A DNA stretch of 64,000 bases from JAMCYG01 sp027365565 (GCA_027365565.1 DAHXMI010000010.1:86895-150894); one strand, 5' to 3'. Counted from the stretch's first letter, positions 8,587-17,600 are shown. Notes: generated from the letters alone by a model not told the origin. Numbers and translations: made by a program.

Positions 8587-10014
8587 TCATTTTCTGTACC
8601 ATACAGTGCCTGTTTTAGTGTCTTCCAGGGCTATGCCGAATTCCCTCTCGATCCTGTCCCTTATCCCGTCTGCGCCAGCATAGTCGCCCTTCTTCCTCAT
8701 CTCCTCCCTCTCGTCTATCAAGGCCGCGGCTTCCTTTGATACCGTCTCCTTGTACGCATCGTTCTCCAGTATGCCTATTATCGATGCGAGTTCCTTTACT
8801 TTTGATATTGCTGCCTCCTTCGTCTCGGCGCGTATGGATTTGCCGCTCTTCGAAGCCGCAGCCAGCTTAGCCGCGATGTTTGCCAGCGACATCAGCGCGA
8901 CCGGGGTGTTGAAGTCGTCATTCATCGCCGAGGAGAACTCTTCCTCGAAGCCCGTCACGGACAGCAATATGTCCTCATCAAGGGGCTCCCCGGCTTCAGG
9001 GGCGTTGTAGAACAGTCCTATGTCCCTGTATATATGGTTTATCCTGAGCCTCGCCTCGCTGACAAGCGCCTCAGTGTAGTTTATCTCCTTCCTGTAGTGC
9101 GTAGACGCTGTGAAGAACCTGAGGGTCTCGGATGAATACTTTGCGAGCGCATCCCTTATAGTGACGAAGTTGTGCAGGCTCTTGCTCATCTTCTCTCCGC
9201 CGATGTTGACTACGCCAGTGTGCAGCCAGTACTTAACAAACGGCTTGACGCCGTATGCTGCCTCGGCCTGCGCGATCTCATTCGTGTGGTGCGGAAAGAT
9301 GAGCTCGCTCGCACCTCCATGTATGTCATACTGGTGGCCGAATATCGCGTCGGTCATCGCTGTGTCCTCTATGTGCCAGCCGGGCCTGCCCTTGAATTTT
9401 ATGTTGTTGCTGTCAAATTTGAGATTTATCTCCCATGACGGCTCTCCAGGCTTCTGCTCCTTCCAGAGCGCGAAGTCGTAAACATTCCTCTTTCTAGGAT
9501 CTGGCTCTATCCTGTGCTTGACAAGGTCGTCAATCCTCATTCCTGAGAGTTTCGTGTAATCCCCGAACTTCGATACGTCGTAGTAGACATCACCTCCCGC
9601 AGGATAGGCGTATCCCTTGTCGGCCAGCGCCTGTATCTGGCCCCTTATCTGGCTTATGTAGTCGTGCGAGTGTGGGTACTGGTCGACATCCTTCCTTATG
9701 CTTAGAGAGTCCATGTCCTCCATGAACCTCTTCTCGTAGTATGCCTCCAGGTCAAAGGTATCCATCTTCCTCTCTTGGGCCCTCGCTATTATCTTGTCCT
9801 CTATGTCGGTTATGTTCTGCACGTACTTGACGCGGTAGCCGATGTGCCTGAGCCACCTTGCAATTATATCAAAGCAGATGTACGTCTTTGCATGGCCCAT
9901 GTGTGCATCGTCGTAAGGAGTCTGGCCGCACACGAACATGTTGACGCTCATGCCGTGCATAGGCTTGAACTCCTCCTTGCTTCTTGACAAAGTGTTGTAC
10001 ACGATCAATGCCAT
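8587..10014 (-). CDS. cysS: Cysteinyl-tRNA synthetase
   Basis: Class I aminoacyl-tRNA synthetase charging tRNA-Cys. At 475 residues it fits the bacterial/archaeal CysRS length. The zinc cysteine and signature FVCGQTPYDDAHMGHAKT (HIGH variant HMGH, residues 38-41) are at the N-terminus; GWHIEDTAM, HGGASELIFPHHTNE with zinc ligands, and KMSKSLHNF near 270 follow, then a helical anticodon-binding end. ATG start with a GTGAT Shine-Dalgarno 4-5 nt upstream. It is 4 nt downstream of the DUF763 gene, so the two are probably cotranscribed. Confidence 0.95.
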   Translation of the reverse strand: MALIVYNTLSRSKEEFKPMHGMSVNMFVCGQTPYDDAHMGHAKTYICFDIIARWLRHIGYRVKYVQNITDIEDKIIARAQERKMDTFDLEAYYEKRFMEDMDSLSIRKDVDQYPHSHDYISQIRGQIQALADKGYAYPAGGDVYYDVSKFGDYTKLSGMRIDDLVKHRIEPDPRKRNVYDFALWKEQKPGEPSWEINLKFDSNNIKFKGRPGWHIEDTAMTDAIFGHQYDIHGGASELIFPHHTNEIAQAEAAYGVKPFVKYWLHTGVVNIGGEKMSKSLHNFVTIRDALAKYSSETLRFFTASTHYRKEINYTEALVSEARLRINHIYRDIGLFYNAPEAGEPLDEDILLSVTGFEEEFSSAMNDDFNTPVALMSLANIAAKLAAASKSGKSIRAETKEAAISKVKELASIIGILENDAYKETVSKEAAALIDEREEMRKKGDYAGADGIRDRIEREFGIALEDTKTGTVWYRK

Positions 10015-10018
10015 GCGA

Positions 10019-11116
10019 TCACGCGTTATGCGCGCCGGCAGCCTGGCCGTACGCCCTGCCGAGCTCTGCGCTGAGCCGCTTCATGACCTTCTGCCCGTCA
10101 TCTCGGCCCATTCTTGAACTAGATACTATCTCCTTCATTTTGTTGATAACGTCATCGTATCTTTTTAAGCTTATTCTGTAGGGTATGCCATCCTTGCCGC
10201 CCAAGTTGTATGAGTAGGCTATCGGATCACGTTTGTATATCTCCTCGCCATATATCAGCGAGGATATTATCGCGAGCGATCTGAGTGTTTTCCTGCCTAC
10301 ACCCCTTATTTTCATCAGCTCGGTGTATGATTCCGGGTTCATGTCGCTCGCGGCCTTCAGCGCTTTCTTGGCACGGTCGGACACGTCCCCCTCCTTTATG
10401 TCGTGCCTTGCCGGGAGCCTGTACACGCTCGGATTGAACCCCATTATCTTGCCTATGTTTTCATTGACGAGTTCAAGGCTCTTCGCCTTGACAATGCGGT
10501 TGGATGCGAAGGTCAGGTCGATCGTGGGCGTGTTAAGCGTGGACCTGATTGCCGTGTTCGTCTCATTAGTTATGTCGCTGGCATCTATGCCCTTGCCGGA
10601 TACCTGGAACCTTATGGCGGTTGACGACTTGCCGACCATGCCTTGCTGCACCACGCTCCATGACCTATTCTTCGAGAATATGAATGCATGATGGTATATT
10701 CCTATGTCGTCGTACACCAGAGCGGAGTCGATCTTTGCTACTGTTCTGCTCAGATCCTTGAACCTGTCGGACTCGGATGGCACAGTGAGATAATCCGTCC
10801 CCTTCTCGATCGCATTGGGCGTATCGATGCCCGCCTTGCCCTTGCCACCTGCTATGTATACGTCGGATTTCCCATTGAGCGCCTCCTTCAGTGCGCCTAT
10901 CATTACCGTGGTGGTGCCACTGCTGTGCCAATCATATCCGACGGCGCACGACATTGCCTGGAACCATTGCGGGTCTGCCAGCCTGTCAACTAGCCAGTCT
11001 GGGCCATACTCGTCGATCACGGCCTCGGTTATGAGCCTGCTTAGTTCAACCATCCTGGAAAAAAGCCACCTAGGGGCCCTTCCGCCGTGCAGCGGAAGTA
11101 GTGTCACGTTCTGCAA
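10019..11116 (-). CDS. DUF763 family protein
   Basis: A 365-residue member of the DUF763 family, conserved in many archaea and some bacteria and without an established function. The N-terminal half shows LPLHGGRAPRWLFSRMV, DPQWFQAMSCAVGYDWHSSG and GGKGKAGIDTP; these conserved Gly/His/Asp/Trp runs look catalytic. A helix-hairpin-helix-like MKIRGVGRKTLRSLAII near residue 270 points to nucleic-acid binding. Start is TTG at 11116 with GTGAT a few bases before it. It abuts cysS downstream, and a secreted-protein gene lies 7 nt upstream. Confidence 0.8.
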   Translation of the reverse strand: MQNVTLLPLHGGRAPRWLFSRMVELSRLITEAVIDEYGPDWLVDRLADPQWFQAMSCAVGYDWHSSGTTTVMIGALKEALNGKSDVYIAGGKGKAGIDTPNAIEKGTDYLTVPSESDRFKDLSRTVAKIDSALVYDDIGIYHHAFIFSKNRSWSVVQQGMVGKSSTAIRFQVSGKGIDASDITNETNTAIRSTLNTPTIDLTFASNRIVKAKSLELVNENIGKIMGFNPSVYRLPARHDIKEGDVSDRAKKALKAASDMNPESYTELMKIRGVGRKTLRSLAIISSLIYGEEIYKRDPIAYSYNLGGKDGIPYRISLKRYDDVINKMKEIVSSSRMGRDDGQKVMKRLSAELGRAYGQAAGAHNA

Positions 11117-11123
11117 GCAATCA

Positions 11124-12149
11124 CTACCTTGCCGTGCTCATGTTGACGACTATTCCGGGATCCTGTTCCGGAGTGTTTGACATCATGAAGTTGGTAGCGG
11201 ATATGAATCTCTCCGTTGAAAGTGTCGCTGACACGATTCTTACCCTGACATCGGAGCCGTAGAGGCCGAAGAGTGGTATCGATGCGTTCTCGAACTTGGA
11301 GGGAGTGGAGTTCGCCTGTGAAAGGTTGTACGTACTGTAATGTGCGGTTGTTATCGGTTTGCCAGCTGATGACAATACTTCCACGTATAGGCCGTTGTTC
11401 TGGGAGCTTATCACCTTGAAATTCAGGTACGCTGCTGTGACCTTGAACAGGCTCGATGTCAGGTTACCGAAAGTGACGCTAGTGCCGCAATGGTAAGTTG
11501 ACGCGGCATAAGTCCCGTTGTAGTTTGTGAATGGCTTGTTGATGTAGCAGTTGTTTTGGTTTGCATACGTGAGGTTGAGAGGGGCCGTGCCGAATGCCTT
11601 GCCAGTCTGGTTCCAGCCAGTGTATTTGCCGTTGGAGAAGTTGCCGTTGTACACGAAGTCGTACACTGCGCTGAGCGGAGGTGTGGTCGTTGAATTCATC
11701 TGCACTGCAGCCTTAGGGCACTCGGCGTTTGCTGCTGTCCTGCCTGTAGTCAGCAAAACCGTATAGTCCTGCCTAGGCAGAGTGTAGTTGTCATAGAAGG
11801 TAAGGCATGAGTATCCGGAAGTCTGATTGACGTACGTGACGTTGTCCTTGCCTACGATCCTCACATTCTCAGTAGAGTACTTGCCAGCAGCGACCCACAT
11901 GCCGATTGTGCTGCCGTTTGAGGAGCAGTATATTGCCTCTGTTGCGTTCTGCGAAGAGGCCTGAAGGTACAGATTGCTGCAAGGCACTATGTATCCTATA
12001 GTGGTCGTTTGTGAAGTCGCATTAGGCGGTACCGTGGAGGTCGTTCCAGGGAAGAGGTTTATCGTCGGAAAGTGGAACCCGGTGACTAGGTATGCCAATA
12101 TCAGTATTATTACTATTATAGTAATCCATGCGATGACAAATCGCTTCAT
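11124..12149 (-). CDS. Exported sequon-rich protein of unknown function
   Basis: About 341 residues, not recognised. One N-terminal transmembrane/signal-anchor helix (residues about 4-24), a Thr/Pro-rich stalk, then a mainly beta ectodomain with many Asn-X-Ser/Thr sequons and a few cysteines. The layout predicts a surface glycoprotein anchored by its N-terminus. ATG 12149 has GAGTGAG just before it; a leaderless TTG at 12167 at the right distance from the TATA box (12193-12202) is an equally fair start. The downstream DUF763 gene follows after 7 nt, but a functional link is not implied. Confidence 0.6.
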   Translation of the reverse strand: MKRFVIAWITIIVIILILAYLVTGFHFPTINLFPGTTSTVPPNATSQTTTIGYIVPCSNLYLQASSQNATEAIYCSSNGSTIGMWVAAGKYSTENVRIVGKDNVTYVNQTSGYSCLTFYDNYTLPRQDYTVLLTTGRTAANAECPKAAVQMNSTTTPPLSAVYDFVYNGNFSNGKYTGWNQTGKAFGTAPLNLTYANQNNCYINKPFTNYNGTYAASTYHCGTSVTFGNLTSSLFKVTAAYLNFKVISSQNNGLYVEVLSSAGKPITTAHYSTYNLSQANSTPSKFENASIPLFGLYGSDVRVRIVSATLSTERFISATNFMMSNTPEQDPGIVVNMSTAR

Positions 12150-12192
12150 ATGCTCACTCGTTGCCAATGTATGGATTAGTATGCATTTGTCA

Positions 12193-12202
12193 ATTTATAT
12201 AT
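12193..12202 (-). promoter_or_regulatory. TATA box for the exported-protein gene
   Basis: ATATATAAAT on the minus strand, 26-35 nt before the TTG at 12167. This would head the exported-protein, DUF763 and cysS genes. Confidence 0.5.
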
Positions 12203-12368
12203 GTTGCATTTGCCGTAGCACATGAGGGCCGCAGCCCGTCAGCAAAGCTTTTAAATTCTAAAGATGCTAATAATAGCACTTGTCGTTGCATATTCTACGA
12301 CCTTAATATGATTTAGGCAGAGTGATGTTTTGGGAGGCATTCCTAGAAAATGGAAGAAGAAGGGAAGG

Positions 12369-12443
12369 ATGCGCTGGAAATGGCTCAAAAAGAGGAGGAA
12401 GAGACTCAGGAGAGCGCAGAAGAGGAGAGTGGGCAAGCTCTGA
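12369..12443 (+). CDS. rpl41e: Ribosomal protein eL41
   Basis: A 24-residue protein almost wholly basic: it starts MRWKWLKKRRKRL and continues with Arg/Lys, ending in GKL. That is the pattern of eL41, the single helix at the subunit interface of archaeal and eukaryotic ribosomes (about 25 residues, MRxKW start, repeated Arg/Lys). It is too short for usual gene calls. A purine-rich AAGGGAAGG precedes the ATG, an AT-rich promoter-like stretch lies at about 12302-12311, and a T-rich run (12458-12473) follows the stop. It is convergent with secY. The remaining 12150-12368 region otherwise holds only promoter sequence. Confidence 0.75.
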   Translation: MRWKWLKKRRKRLRRAQKRRVGKL

Positions 12444-12523
12444 TGAGCTAGCCCCTGCTTTTATTTTTCCTTTATGGAGACTGAGCGGCAGCGCTGACCG
12501 GCAGGTTACAATCAGTGCTCTTC

Positions 12524-13981
12524 TCACTTCACAAGCTTCTGCAGAACCGGATAAGTATCGTACAGGTTCTCCTGCAGCAGCTGCTGATACAGCATGTATA
12601 TGATTCCCACGGTTAGCAGTATGCCTATACCCGTTCCTATCGCGCCTGTGAGCGTCGCTATAGCGGCGAGCAGACCTACGAAGAGGCTGCCAAGGACGGT
12701 TACCGTTGGTATGTACCTGTTAAGCACATTCTCGACAATCCTCGGATCCCTCCTGAAACCTGGAATCTGCCATCCCATGCTGCCTATCTGGTCGGCGAGG
12801 TTCTTCGGGCTCTGTCCTGTCATCTCTATCCAAAACTTGCCGAATACCACGCACATGAGCATGAGTACGACCGTGTAGATTATGACGTGTATCCATTCGG
12901 GCACAAGCACCATTCCGCCCCACGGCAGGAACAGCTGCGTCGTATGCGTCGCGAGATACGTGAAATATGTAGAATAGCTGCCTATACCTCCATACGAGGC
13001 GCTGTACGGCAGCGGGAATGATGGTGATATAAGGTAGGCTATACCCCCATTGAGTTGCAGCGTCGTTCCTGTAGGCTGGTAGAACGCTATGAATCTTGCA
13101 AGGTTAGAGAGCGAGCCATGCACCCCTGCAAGGAATCGGAACCAGAAGGTCATGCTTTCTATCAGCGAAGTAGCTAGTATGACCGGCAGCACCGACACGT
13201 ACAGGAATGGTATTGGAAGCCTGCCTCCGACTCCGCGCAGCTGCTCGAATGCCAAAGGAAGCTCTACCTTCATCTCGAAGAAGTATATGCTTACCACGAA
13301 TATCAGCATGGCAAATATCAGCGGTCCGAACGCCATTATCGCGTTGGATATGGCGGCTGCGCCGCCAGCCTGTATAGCGGATACCACCTCAGGTATTATG
13401 ATTCCAGCCGTGCCTCCCACTATCGCGTACGATACGCCGCTCGCTATGAAGATGTTTATGCCGGAGCTGATGCCGTACTTGGTCATCATCTCGTCAAGAA
13501 ACACGATTATCACAGCACCTATGGCCAGCTGCAATGCGACGAGACCGAATGCTGCAGGGCCGTTGATTGGCACGAACCCTGTCGCTACGTAGACTACCGC
13601 TTCTATTACCGCTATAGACATGGCAGCCAGCTTCTGCACGGTCTGGAACCTTGCCTTCTGCTGCATGTCATTCATGTCTATGTTGAGTATTCCGGACCCT
13701 GAAAGCAGTTGCAGGACTATGCTTGACAGAACTATCGGGCCTATTCCAACAGTTATCAGGCTGCCTATCTTGGCGGCGAATATTATGCTTATTAGCTGAA
13801 GCGCGGGCTGGGAGACGCTCTGCTGGTTGACCCCGACCGCGTATGTGTTGTAGAGCACGAAATAGAGAAGTATTATTGCCCCAGTCCAGTACATCTTCTC
13901 TCGTAGGGAAAGGGGATTCTTGGGCCCTTTTATCGAAGGTATGAATGGGGAAATCTTGTCTATGAATTCAAGAGAAACCAC
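12524..13981 (-). CDS. secY: Preprotein translocase subunit SecY
   Basis: The channel subunit of the Sec translocon in the cytoplasmic membrane. 485 residues with ten predicted transmembrane helices; the N-terminus (FIDKISPFIPSIKGPK) and helix 2 region with the plug are archaeal SecY-like, and LADQIGSMGWQIPGFR near the C-terminus is the conserved cytoplasmic loop contacting the ribosome. Start is GTG at 13981. In most archaea secY ends the spc ribosomal operon; here it is apart from ribosomal genes, 31 nt downstream of a V4R protein gene. Confidence 0.95.
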   Translation of the reverse strand: MVSLEFIDKISPFIPSIKGPKNPLSLREKMYWTGAIILLYFVLYNTYAVGVNQQSVSQPALQLISIIFAAKIGSLITVGIGPIVLSSIVLQLLSGSGILNIDMNDMQQKARFQTVQKLAAMSIAVIEAVVYVATGFVPINGPAAFGLVALQLAIGAVIIVFLDEMMTKYGISSGINIFIASGVSYAIVGGTAGIIIPEVVSAIQAGGAAAISNAIMAFGPLIFAMLIFVVSIYFFEMKVELPLAFEQLRGVGGRLPIPFLYVSVLPVILATSLIESMTFWFRFLAGVHGSLSNLARFIAFYQPTGTTLQLNGGIAYLISPSFPLPYSASYGGIGSYSTYFTYLATHTTQLFLPWGGMVLVPEWIHVIIYTVVLMLMCVVFGKFWIEMTGQSPKNLADQIGSMGWQIPGFRRDPRIVENVLNRYIPTVTVLGSLFVGLLAAIATLTGAIGTGIGILLTVGIIYMLYQQLLQENLYDTYPVLQKLVK

Positions 13982-14012
13982 GCGAACACCAGAACTGCGG
14001 CACTGCCTTGCC

Positions 14013-15074
14013 TCACTTTATCCTTACTGTCATGCTGTAAGAGTTATCCTTTGCTGTGTTTATGCTGCTGTTGAACCCATCCACTCCGAAAGCGGCAGAG
14101 ACCGCTCCTTCGACGAAGCGGCGCATGAGTTCCACTGCGCCTTTCCTTGAGCTCAGTTGATCAAAGCTCACTCTTACATTTGTTGGGCTTACCCTTTTAA
14201 CACTTACTGCGCCGGGGTATGCCACCCTTATCACCTTCATGACTTGGACTGCGGCATCTTCGCTTCCAGCGTGCTCCGCCGCTATTCTTCCACCTATCCT
14301 GGAACCCAGTTCGAAAGCCCTGTTGCCCAGCGCTTCGATGTGCTCGCCAGATATCCCGGAAGTCGCAAGCGAATAGTACTCGCGTTTCAGCGATGGATGC
14401 TCATGCGCATCCTTCTTCAGTGCGCCATACACGCTTTCAGCCTTCAGCCCCCCTGCTTCTGGAACCCTTGATTCTGATGTAACGAAATCGCAGTATTCGG
14501 AGCCGTTTGAGGAGCATTCCCCCTCATTGACGTGAACCAGCTGCCCCTTCGCGGCAGTCAGGAACCCGGAAATCATTCCTGCCTCGAACGTATGCGTCTT
14601 CGCCCCTATGTTGTGGGAGCGCTGATGAATCTTTATTGAAACAGAGAACGGGAAAAGTCTGTATGTGACTGCGCCGTACCCTGCCTTCTCAATGAAGCTG
14701 GTGAGGTCAGGTATAGCCTCGCCGTACCATGAATAGCGCTTCCCTGCGCCTACCATGTTGAACAGCTTCCTGCCGACGTTCACACCATGCTTGTAGTCAA
14801 GATTGAGAATGCTATCAGAGGTCGAACTTATTGCAGAAACCATGTCGAGCGACAGCCTGCTTACGCTGCCGGTCTTCGATCCGGTAAGTATGCCGTATAT
14901 CATGATATCGTCGAGATCGCGGAGAACAGGAGATATCTGGCGCGGGTATGATATTATGCCTGCAGCCTGCTTTGCCGTCATGGCGCCGCTTTTTATCCTT
15001 GCCGTTTTCGCCTTAACTGGCCTGGCGGCGGCCCTTTTTGGCGCCCTTCTCCTTTGTGCTGTCCTCTTTGCCAT
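14013..15074 (-). CDS. V4R-domain protein with basic N-terminal tail
   Basis: About 353 residues. A V4R (4-vinyl reductase) type small-molecule-binding domain is recognised around residues 100-210 from EAGMISGFLTAAKG followed by VNEGECSSNGSEYCDF, the Glu/Cys/Cys spacing of this fold. The first 31 residues are Arg/Lys/Ala-rich and overlap the preceding gene by 62 nt; an internal ATG at 14981 would remove both the tail and the overlap. The remaining C-terminal half is not assigned. V4R domains sense ligands in regulators or act in tetrapyrrole and hydrocarbon pathways; the role here is unknown. Confidence 0.6.
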   Translation of the reverse strand: MAKRTAQRRRAPKRAAARPVKAKTARIKSGAMTAKQAAGIISYPRQISPVLRDLDDIMIYGILTGSKTGSVSRLSLDMVSAISSTSDSILNLDYKHGVNVGRKLFNMVGAGKRYSWYGEAIPDLTSFIEKAGYGAVTYRLFPFSVSIKIHQRSHNIGAKTHTFEAGMISGFLTAAKGQLVHVNEGECSSNGSEYCDFVTSESRVPEAGGLKAESVYGALKKDAHEHPSLKREYYSLATSGISGEHIEALGNRAFELGSRIGGRIAAEHAGSEDAAVQVMKVIRVAYPGAVSVKRVSPTNVRVSFDQLSSRKGAVELMRRFVEGAVSAAFGVDGFNSSINTAKDNSYSMTVRIK

Positions 15075-15561
15075 GCGATCGCCTGTTAATGCGGCATTTC
15101 GGGTCTGAAAGCCTGTTCAAGTAGTATATCGATATTGCAATATTTATAATTATCAGGACCAGGAATATTGGCGTCGCATAGGAGGTGAGAAGCACGTCGG
15201 CCGGGAATGCGGCACTGCCGAAGCCGAGCAGCGCTATTGCGGATACAAGTATAGGGGCGTGACATCCGCATCCGCCAACAAGGCTGCCTGCGAACGCGGT
15301 CGCTGTTCCGGTCATGCTCCCGGTGCCGCCTGCGTGGTTGTTCCTTGCGTTGCCTATGGAGTAGATTCCTATAGTCAGGCTTATCGATGCGGTTATAGAC
15401 AGCAAGTATAGGACGTACGGCGGCACGCTTATTATTAGCACCCCGTAATTCTGGAAGCGCAGAAGGTATGATATGAATAGGAAGTATGCAATTGCCGTGA
15501 TAACGTTAATGGCTATGTACTTCGGCCTGTATATTACCTTGAGCATGCTTGTGATACCCAT
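15013..15561 (-). CDS. Small membrane protein with GCGCH motif
   Basis: A 182-residue protein with four or five hydrophobic helices and a Lys/Arg-rich C-terminal tail. The third or fourth helix starts with GSLVGGCGCHAPILVS, a Cys-X-Cys-His-X-Pro arrangement in the membrane resembling the paired cysteines of MerT-like or thiol-redox membrane proteins. Its start is 1 nt after the stop of the DUF929 thioredoxin-like gene, so the two are translated together and likely cooperate in redox or metal handling at the outer face. Family not recognised with certainty. Confidence 0.55.
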   Translation of the reverse strand: MGITSMLKVIYRPKYIAINVITAIAYFLFISYLLRFQNYGVLIISVPPYVLYLLSITASISLTIGIYSIGNARNNHAGGTGSMTGTATAFAGSLVGGCGCHAPILVSAIALLGFGSAAFPADVLLTSYATPIFLVLIIINIAISIYYLNRLSDPKCRINRRSHGKEDSTKEKGAKKGRRQAS

Positions 15562-15562
15562 T

Positions 15563-16516
15563 TCATATACCTAATTTTCCTTCTATGGCTGTTATCGTGC
15601 TGTTGTGGCATATCTGCGGGGACCCACCTGTAATGGATGCGCATACCTGCGCTATGTAAACGTCGGCAGCAGCGTATTCGCCGTAAGCGAACTGGTCGCT
15701 GAACGACTTGAACTGATTCAGGACCTGCTGGTGCGTCATGTATTCCAGCGGAATAGTAGACGAGCTCGGTGTTGTGTTGCCGAACACTATCCCATCAGCC
15801 CCAAGGTCGAGCGAGGATCCCCAGAGGGTGAACGGAGTACCGGTGAAGTTGTGCGTCGCGTTCATGAACGACATCGCCCCGTAGTATGTGGAGTTCGGCG
15901 CATGCTGTATGTAATATGTAATTGGATCGGAGAGTGCGGGCAACTGGAACCCTTGTGTTATGTTGGAGTCGTAGTCCGCCGATATGAAGTTGATGTAGCT
16001 GCTGGAATAGTAGTTGCCGTAGCTCACACCCGGCGAAGTGTAATTGTCCTTCGTCCAGTACAGCGTAGGCAGGTCTCCGTCGCCGAAGCTACTATATCCT
16101 ATGAAGAGCTTGCTGAAGTTGCCGAAGCGCGACAGCGCAAGCGCCATCGCCCACCTGTTCTCTCCACAGTATATGCAGGATATAGCGCCTATGTATATCA
16201 CGCTCTGCTTGCCCCCTATGCTGTAGGGTGTCGTCTGTGGGTTATGGTTGAGCATTATCGGATCTGAAAGAGTGCCGTTCAGCAGCATTTTGCCTGCTGT
16301 AATGAAGTCGGACTCCGGAGCATTGTTTATCACTGAGAGTTGCGGAGCAGACAACTGCGTGTCTATTCCGCTGGTAGTTTTGCCAAACTGCGGACCTATG
16401 TTGACAATCTTGACTATATTGTAAGCCAAGAGGAGCACCAGTGCAACTGCCAGGATGATAGTACTGTATTTGTATGGATCCCTTCTGCGCGCCGCCCTTG
16501 CTTTCTTTGTGGCCAT
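15563..16516 (-). CDS. DUF929 membrane-anchored thioredoxin-like protein
   Basis: About 317 residues, DUF929-like. A basic N-terminus and one transmembrane helix (about 17-37) place the rest outside. The domain core has YIGAISCIYCGENRWAMALALSRFG: a CxxC pair near residues 114/117 preceded by a strand, as in thioredoxin folds; further cysteines near the C-terminus may form a structural disulfide. Several Asn-X-Ser/Thr sites are present. ATG 16516 has GTGAT 4 nt before it. Known from Sulfolobales and other archaea without proven function; thiol-disulfide exchange is inferred. Confidence 0.7.
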   Translation of the reverse strand: MATKKARAARRRDPYKYSTIILAVALVLLLAYNIVKIVNIGPQFGKTTSGIDTQLSAPQLSVINNAPESDFITAGKMLLNGTLSDPIMLNHNPQTTPYSIGGKQSVIYIGAISCIYCGENRWAMALALSRFGNFSKLFIGYSSFGDGDLPTLYWTKDNYTSPGVSYGNYYSSSYINFISADYDSNITQGFQLPALSDPITYYIQHAPNSTYYGAMSFMNATHNFTGTPFTLWGSSLDLGADGIVFGNTTPSSSTIPLEYMTHQQVLNQFKSFSDQFAYGEYAAADVYIAQVCASITGGSPQICHNSTITAIEGKLGI

Positions 16517-16650
16517 TGCCATCACTGCATATTATTCAGTAGTTTAATATGCGTTAATATTTATGCTTTTAATATGTTTAAGCATATGCATGCTATTCGC
16601 TTTGGCGTTAGCCTGCAAATCGCACGTTTTTACTTGGGAGGGGGCGCCGC

Positions 16651-17448
16651 ATGCCAATGAAGACGGTTATGGTAGACCATGGAATTACAATACAGAAGAC
16701 AGAGCTAGCGGACGCGCACTGCCATTTGGACATGCTGGACAGCAATGATGCCATATTGGATGCGGTCAACCATGGCGTAGCTACAATGGTGACGAACGGG
16801 GTGGACACGATGTCCAACATAAAGACGCTCGCGATGGCAGATGGCAGGCACGTGTTCGCCGCACTAGGCATAGATCCGCAGCATGCGGTTTCGATGCCTG
16901 ACGATGAGGTCGAGTTCAACCTCAACATGATGAGGAGCAACAGCAGCAGGATAGTCGCTATAGGTGAGGTGGGCCTCGACTACGTGATATCTGCTAGCCC
17001 CGAGCAGCTCGCGAAGCAGCATAAGATTTTCGAGAAGATGATAGGCATCGCGCTTGAGCTGAAAAAGCCCATGTCAGTCCACTCACGAGGGGCTATCGGC
17101 GATGTGCTCGACATACTCGAGGAGAAGGAGGTGAAGAACGCGCACATACACTTTTTCGAGGGCGACGAAGAGCACGCTGCTAGGATAATGGAGTTGGGGT
17201 ATATGATATCTGTGCCGCCTCCGAAGTCCGGAAAGAGGAGCAGGGCGTTGAAGATCATGAACGCCGCAAGCATAATGGCGGAAAGCGATGCTCCGGCTGC
17301 ATCCCGCTTGCCTAACAGCGTGGAGGATTCCATAAGGATAATAGCCGAGGCGAAGGGCGTGGCATACGAGGAGGCCGCCATGTTCACTACGGCAAACACG
17401 AAGAGATTCTTTAATATTGGAAATGTAATAGGTATCAGGAAGATATAG
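16651..17448 (+). CDS. TatD family metal-dependent hydrolase
   Basis: A 265-residue TIM-barrel hydrolase of the TatD DNase family. Metal ligands are visible as DAHCHLD (H23, H25), the GEVGLDY glutamate near 107-113, SVHSRG, HIHFFEG and the final ESDAP aspartate near 212-214. TatD proteins are 3' exonucleases in DNA repair or RNA quality control. GGAGGG precedes the ATG by about 10 nt. The stop codon TAG at 17446-17448 touches the first base of the tRNA-Arg gene, implying a shared transcript. Confidence 0.85.
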   Translation: MPMKTVMVDHGITIQKTELADAHCHLDMLDSNDAILDAVNHGVATMVTNGVDTMSNIKTLAMADGRHVFAALGIDPQHAVSMPDDEVEFNLNMMRSNSSRIVAIGEVGLDYVISASPEQLAKQHKIFEKMIGIALELKKPMSVHSRGAIGDVLDILEEKEVKNAHIHFFEGDEEHAARIMELGYMISVPPPKSGKRSRALKIMNAASIMAESDAPAASRLPNSVEDSIRIIAEAKGVAYEEAAMFTTANTKRFFNIGNVIGIRKI

Positions 17449-17523
17449 GGGCCCGTAGCTCAGCTTGGACAGAGCAGCAGCCTTCTAAGCTGACGGTCGC
17501 GGGTTCAAATCCCGCCGGGCCCG
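17449..17523 (+). tRNA. tRNA-Arg (anticodon UCU)
   Basis: Cloverleaf with acceptor GGGCCCG pairing fully with CGGGCCC, discriminator G, a GCGGG TTCAAAT CCCGC T-arm and anticodon loop CTTCTAA. The top pair of the anticodon stem (27-43) is G-A, the other four pair. No intron and no encoded CCA. It begins immediately after the TatD stop codon. Confidence 0.92.
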
Positions 17524-17600
17524 TTTCCCTTCTCCATATAACAGCGCAGCATACCAATAGGTACGGCTCAAAAGGAATAGGAAAAAGAAGACCTGCTGAG

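Noticed and set aside
12251..12527. Minus-strand ORFs with Leu/Phe/Ser-rich translations between the exported protein and secY
   Set aside because: They are the antisense of the Arg/Lys-rich eL41 ORF and its purine-rich leader; no start signal or family resemblance.
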